DNA from: Citrus sinensis
Lineage: Eukaryota; Streptophyta; Magnoliopsida; Sapindales; Rutaceae
Direction of reading: 5' to 3'
Assembly (NCBI RefSeq): GCF_022201045.2
Contig: NC_068560.1
Span: 21,097,501-21,161,500 of the forward strand
DNA: 64,000 nucleotides
The notes beneath the pieces are model-generated. The model was not told where the DNA came from. It was given only the letters and a program-made list of their open reading frames with translations, and ran no database searches. Shown one piece after another: positions 59,573 to 64,000 of this stretch. The first letter of the stretch is position 1, and every line of letters starts with the position of its first letter. The translations under genes were made by a program, and so were the position numbers.

Positions 59573-61296
59573 TTACAGGGCTTTGGAAATTCTTAGCACC
59601 TCTGCTTCCACAATGCACACATCATTCATAAGAAAACCATTTTCTGCCTTGTTAAAGTAACTGAGTTCAACAAATGTTGACCAACCCCAATCTTCGCTTG
59701 AAGTACTGAGCCATGTACTAGCTGCAAGAACAACAACAGAAACCTGAAGTTATTTGTATTTACCTGTTAAAGTTTGGGTTTCTAATAATTTACCTTTTTT
59801 TTCATTATGCTTTGACAACACTTGATCCCGGATTCGCAAGGTAAAATGCACGTATATTTTAGAATCACGAGTTATAGTTGACAAGTCAGCCAATGCCAAG
59901 TACACTGAAATATGACTGCCCCTACCTACTCCCTGTCCTTTGGGATAGAGTTTTATCTTCCTGAGAAAAATCAACAAGGGTAAAGTTTAAGTCTCTGGAT
60001 TCAATTAAACATTAACTTTCAGATGTGGCATTTACATTAATTATATACATGAATAGAGAAACAAATAAATTTGTTAAACAATTCATTTTACATTATGCAT
60101 TCGAAGAAGTGGTTTTAACATGATTCATCTTTTTAACAAGTTGTATTATCCAAAACTCAAAAAGAATTTCTTTTGCATCAGAAATATATTGCACATGTAC
60201 AAATGAACCCTAAATATTAGTCATGCTTAGGTCTAGACTTAGTCTATGATATATTAGAGTTGTAAACTGCTGTTAAATGTACAACTTTGATCATATTTTA
60301 ATTCCGATTTCTATAAACTCCGAACGTCCGTACTTGAACACCATTTCATAAAGTATACATACCACTTTTGGTTTCCAGCAACGAATACTTCTGATTCGTA
60401 AAGCTTTGCCTCTAACTTTGAAAAGTTCTCGATCTTCCAAACATGCTTATAATTGGAAGCAGATGTCAATTTCGCTAGGAAAAGGCACTCTCCTTTGCAT
60501 TTGTTCCTTTCTTTAACCAATACTTCTGCCCCAAAAACACACGTATCTCCCACAAGATATCCATTCGAAGCATCGTTAAATTCTTCAAGCGGAATGAATT
60601 GATCAAAACCCCATTCAAGCTTCAGTACATGAAAACGCCTTTCTTTTCCCATGGCATCTATCACATGAAGGTGACTCGGCCCAAATCATCGATTAGGTTT
60701 CACTTAAATAATTAAAAACAAAACAATCATAGACATTTTTTAGTGTGATAATCAACCTTGAAGAATCAAGAACTCGTCTTTGTTCTGATCAAGCACAAAT
60801 AGGCGGAAAATCACATAGACTTCCCAACCAAGGCCAAGTGAACTTGTGTCTACCATAGCCAAGTAGAGTGAGATGTGATCTTTCACGTTTTTTTTTTTAT
60901 TTCCATTTGGGTAGACAACAAGTTTCCTGAAACCATCATGAATTCAAAATAACATATTAGATTATGATATATAATTTAGTAATAAGGTAATCTGAATATA
61001 GTGTACAATTAGGTTTTGGGCCACACCACTTGTAGCCTCCAGCATCAAATTCCAAAGATTCACAATTTTCCACATTATTCTCCACAAGAGATGAAAATGT
61101 CTCTATTTTGAGTAAGAAATGTGCCGGTGGTACATTTGAAATGGATCTTGAAATTGCTGTCAAGAGTAATTTTAACACTGATCGTAAAATAACAGGCTAG
61201 AAATGTTCAATGCACATATATAAACATACATAGAGAAGGGGAGCTGGGGAAAGAGTCAGAGAACATACCAACTTGGTCTGCGAAGTCATTTTCCAT
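59573..61296 (-). CDS. TRAF-like protein with two MATH domains, copy E
   Basis: Six exons on the minus strand: 61269-61296, 61027-61156, 60757-60926, 60363-60657, 59794-59960, 59573-59721. All are GT-AG and in phase; 312 aa without stops. MATH 1 covers about 12-145 ([19 protein letters not shown] to [11 protein letters not shown]), MATH 2 about 174-310 ([20 protein letters not shown] to [10 protein letters not shown]). Compared with copy A, exon 1 has four extra codons (MENDFADQV) and the last exon lacks two codons near the end ([10 protein letters not shown]). It is the most diverged intact member. A TATA box lies about 150 bp upstream. Molecular role unknown; MATH domains bind partner proteins, often in ubiquitin-linked complexes. 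Confidence 0.87.
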
Positions 61297-61444
61297 TGCA
61301 ACGAATTCCTCCAAACTACTGCATTTCTTCAGGTACTAAAACTAATATTGAAGAACGATTCGATTATAATAAGATTTTTTCAAGGGTTAGAGTTTTCTCT
61401 CAAGAGTAGTATTTGTTCTTTAAAATATCTAGAAGGGACCATGG

Positions 61445-61455
61445 TATATATAAAG
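61445..61455 (-). promoter_or_regulatory. TATA box of MATH copy E
   Basis: The minus strand reads CTTTATATATA about 150 bp upstream of the ATG, in a flank conserved between the MATH copies. Copy A lacks it, copy D keeps it, and the copy at 53655-54225 has a mutated version (tatatacaaa). Confidence 0.55.
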
Positions 61456-63195
61456 CACCAAGGCTGAGGGTTTATACAATTCAACATTAAATTTTCAGAA
61501 AGAGTCAGAATAACTATTGATATTCGCCAAGTTTTGGAAACTGATAGTCGCAAGAATGGAATGGAAAGAGGAATGCAATGGGGAGAAGGGATATTGATTC
61601 TTTAATTTGTTTGGTTTGGTCAAGGAATTTTGATTTCTTTGCTTGATTGCAAGAATGGATGGTAAGGGGCAAGAAAACAACTACAATACAAATGAACAAG
61701 AATATGTACCCTCCACTCAAAAAATTTGTATTTCAACGAGCTGAAGCAATATTTTAGTTGTTCTATTTTCTATTATCAAATATTATAAAATTAGCTTCCA
61801 AAATTTAGGCCCGATTTGGTACTATCATTGCAATTTACTATCAAATATTATAAAATATTTTCGATTATCAAATGTAATGAGCCGGTGGTAGTGAAGTGTA
61901 TCTTGCAATGGCTATACATTTAAGTAATTTTTAATTAACACCGATTGATTAGAAATAACAAGAAGCTGACTCAAAGCCAAAGTAAGTCTAGATCGAACAG
62001 AATATCCCCAAGTTAATATTGAAAAATACGATATTATTGAATCCTAATTAGATCCAACCATAGCGTTGTGCATAGCAGCTTAGATGATATATTTATGTTA
62101 ATTAGTTAATCAACGTAAAAATGCCAATATGATACTCAAACATGGGTAAAGTGTTAATGGAGCAGTGATACCACAAAAGAACATAACCTTCCTCCCTCGC
62201 ATATAATGTTAAACAACTACAAGACCGCTAGCTAGCTCTTCGAAGGTATTCAAGTCCAAAACAGAGCCACGATTATCACTAGCTCACTTATTGCACTGAT
62301 ACATGAATAGAAGCATCAATTTTGATTTGATCACCATCAAAATTTCTGAAACAAATTGACTGACAAAAGGGAAACTAAATTCTGCTTGGCCGAAAATCAT
62401 GTGACGTGGGACCCGAAAGCTTATAACCACAACCCCAAAACAAAGTCTCAGAAATTTATAAAAAATGATACTACCGCGCATACTAAAGTCATATGACCTG
62501 GGTCACCAATTCTCTTCTTCTTTTTTTTTTTGGGGGGGTGGGGGGCGCATCACGCTCGCTGGTTCAATTGTCTTCATACTACCAAAAAATGCATCTTTTG
62601 TTTGTTGGTTCCTGCATAAATTGAGTGTTACCTCCCGACTTTAACCAAAGGTGAAAAGATTGATGAATAAGCAATATGTGAATGACAACTCGTTCTATCA
62701 TCTCATTGTAGGTTGCATTAAAATTTCTGTTCTTATTTCTGGAAAGTTTTCCTCGGTCGTGATTGTTTACGCAAGCATTAGGAAAATTCATAACTCTTCA
62801 CCTTATTGTTTTATTTACTTTCACATTATTGAAAAGATTCATCTTGCTCTGTTTTTGAGCTTTCACATTATTATTTAAGCTTTATCTTGCTCTGTTTTTG
62901 AGCAGGCTGAGATGAAAAGAATTCATATTGGCTTGCTCTGTTTTCGATTAATTTTTTTTTCGTTTTTTTTAATTTGCAAATTGAGTTGGTGGTACTGATA
63001 AGGACATGTTTTTTCTTCATTATTTCTTTCAAATAAAAAACTAAAGCTCCTACTATACGCAGGAAACGCCATTGCCTCGGTCCAAGAACAGAGGTTTTTT
63101 GTGAGATATGATGATTTCGCGAGGAAATTTGACTGACGTAACTTGAGAAATTAGAGTTCGGCAATTCAAAATAGCTCATTGTAGAAATAGTACTA

Positions 63196-63840
63196 GTAAT
63201 TAATTAGCATTATCAACGCCACTACTAGTAAATATGGCTTGTAGTGGATCAATTGCTTCCCTGGATTATTAGCAAAATGGTTGGTACTTTGGCTATATCT
63301 ATAAATTAATAAATATTGATTTGTCTTTATAGAAATAATATCACATTGATAACAGGAACTTTTATGAAATATAGTGTTAGCATAATTAGAGAATTTAGTG
63401 ATTCTGAGCTAGTATAATTAGAAAATTTAGTGATCCTAAGGTAGTATTACTAGAGAATTTAACAAAATATCCTAAGGTAGTATTGCTAGTATAATTAATT
63501 TAGTAATTAATTAGCATTATCCACGCCACTACCAGTAAATATGGTTTGTTTGCGGGGACTTTAATCAACCGCAAAAAGCCTTATTTTCTTGCTTCCCTGG
63601 ATTATTAACAAAATGATTGGCAGTTTGGCACTTTGGCTATAGCCATAAATTAATGAATATTATTTATCTTTATAGATATAATATCACGTTGATAATTGAA
63701 TTTTTTTTTATGAAATATGGTGGTAGCATAATTAGAGAATTTAGTGATTTTGAGCTAGTATAATTCAAAAATTTAGTGATCTTTTTTTTTTGAGTAAAGA
63801 GAATTTAGTGATCTTGAGGTAGTATAATTAGAGAATTTAG
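63196..63840. repeat. direct duplication of about 300 bp with inner short repeats
   Basis: ttaattagcattatcaacgccactac...agagaatttagtgatt at 63200-63405 recurs at 63506-63750 with small indels. The motif agtataattagagaatttagtgat is itself repeated several times in both halves. Confidence 0.8.
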
Positions 63841-64000
63841 TGATTTTATCACGTTGTATGATAAGATTTTGATTTGATCTTTGATTGAATAAATCAATCA
63901 CTTGATAATTCTTTGGTTAGATTGCATGACTAGATCACGATTACATGGTGATTCATCAAAAGAGATTTTTTGGAGGCAATAGATCTCTCTCTCTCTCTCT

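Larger units (their letters stand above)
61297..64000. other. MATH copy E upstream flank, then gene-free end of window
   Basis: 61480-61720 holds the single-copy form of the minisatellite unit. From 61800 no gene is supported; short frames (62284-62481, 62579-62878, 62871-63179) show no family features. 62520-62546 is a T-then-G homopolymer tract. The window ends in a (ct)n run from about 63984. Confidence 0.4.

Noticed and set aside
1..64000. CRISPR arrays, prokaryote-like operons, defence islands or integrated viral genes
   Set aside because: None seen. The direct repeats are irregular satellites or element parts, and the reverse-transcriptase genes belong to LTR retrotransposons.

Overview
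This window reads as nuclear DNA of a flowering plant, most likely a woody eudicot; a Citrus relative is my guess, not something the sequence proves. The signs are GT-AG introns, AT-rich intergenic DNA, abundant MITEs and Ty1/copia elements, and plant-specific families (HD-Zip IV, fibrillin, CML, plant DPM2, two-MATH TRAF-like proteins).

Layout. 1-5.9 kb: a decayed minus-strand copia element whose LTR and primer-binding site are recognisable, next to a possible remnant of another retroelement. 5.95-6.42 kb: a foldback element. 6.6-11.4 kb: a CACTA (En/Spm) element with decayed transposase N-terminal and ULP1-like protease genes and no transposase core. 12.7-16.8 kb: an intact HD-Zip IV regulator (HDG5 type, 11 coding exons, 820 aa, minus strand). 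17-23.7 kb: gene-poor DNA with MITEs, including a 577-bp element with a perfect 9-bp target duplication. 23.7-25.7 kb: a plastid fibrillin (PAP3/FBN2 type, plus strand). 26.6-27.3 kb: a tandem repeat and a MITE. 29.5-30.1 kb: a four-EF-hand calmodulin-like gene (CML18 type). 31.6-33.2 kb: DPM2, subunit of dolichol-phosphate-mannose synthase (80 aa, minus strand). 35.0-38.4 kb: an unidentified conserved-looking gene with a 2.8-kb intron.

From 38.4 kb to about 61.7 kb the window is a segmentally duplicated cluster of minus-strand TRAF-like genes with two MATH domains. Two copies have complete reading frames (310 and 312 aa), one is a 5'-truncated near-duplicate, and at least four are fragments. 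A minisatellite has expanded between copies. A nearly full-length copia element (48.1-53.4 kb, TTCTT target duplication, two in-frame stops and one frameshift) landed in one duplicated block; two paralogous blocks keep the empty site. The end of the window is gene-free and holds a direct duplication.

The single-copy genes look like unrelated housekeeping or developmental genes (epidermal transcription factor, plastoglobule protein, calcium sensor, ER glycosylation subunit). I see no operon-like or defence-system arrangement. The most biologically interesting part is the MATH cluster, including an apparent loss of the TATA box in one of its two intact members. All exon models were made by eye from splice signals and remembered family sequences; nothing was searched or computed.
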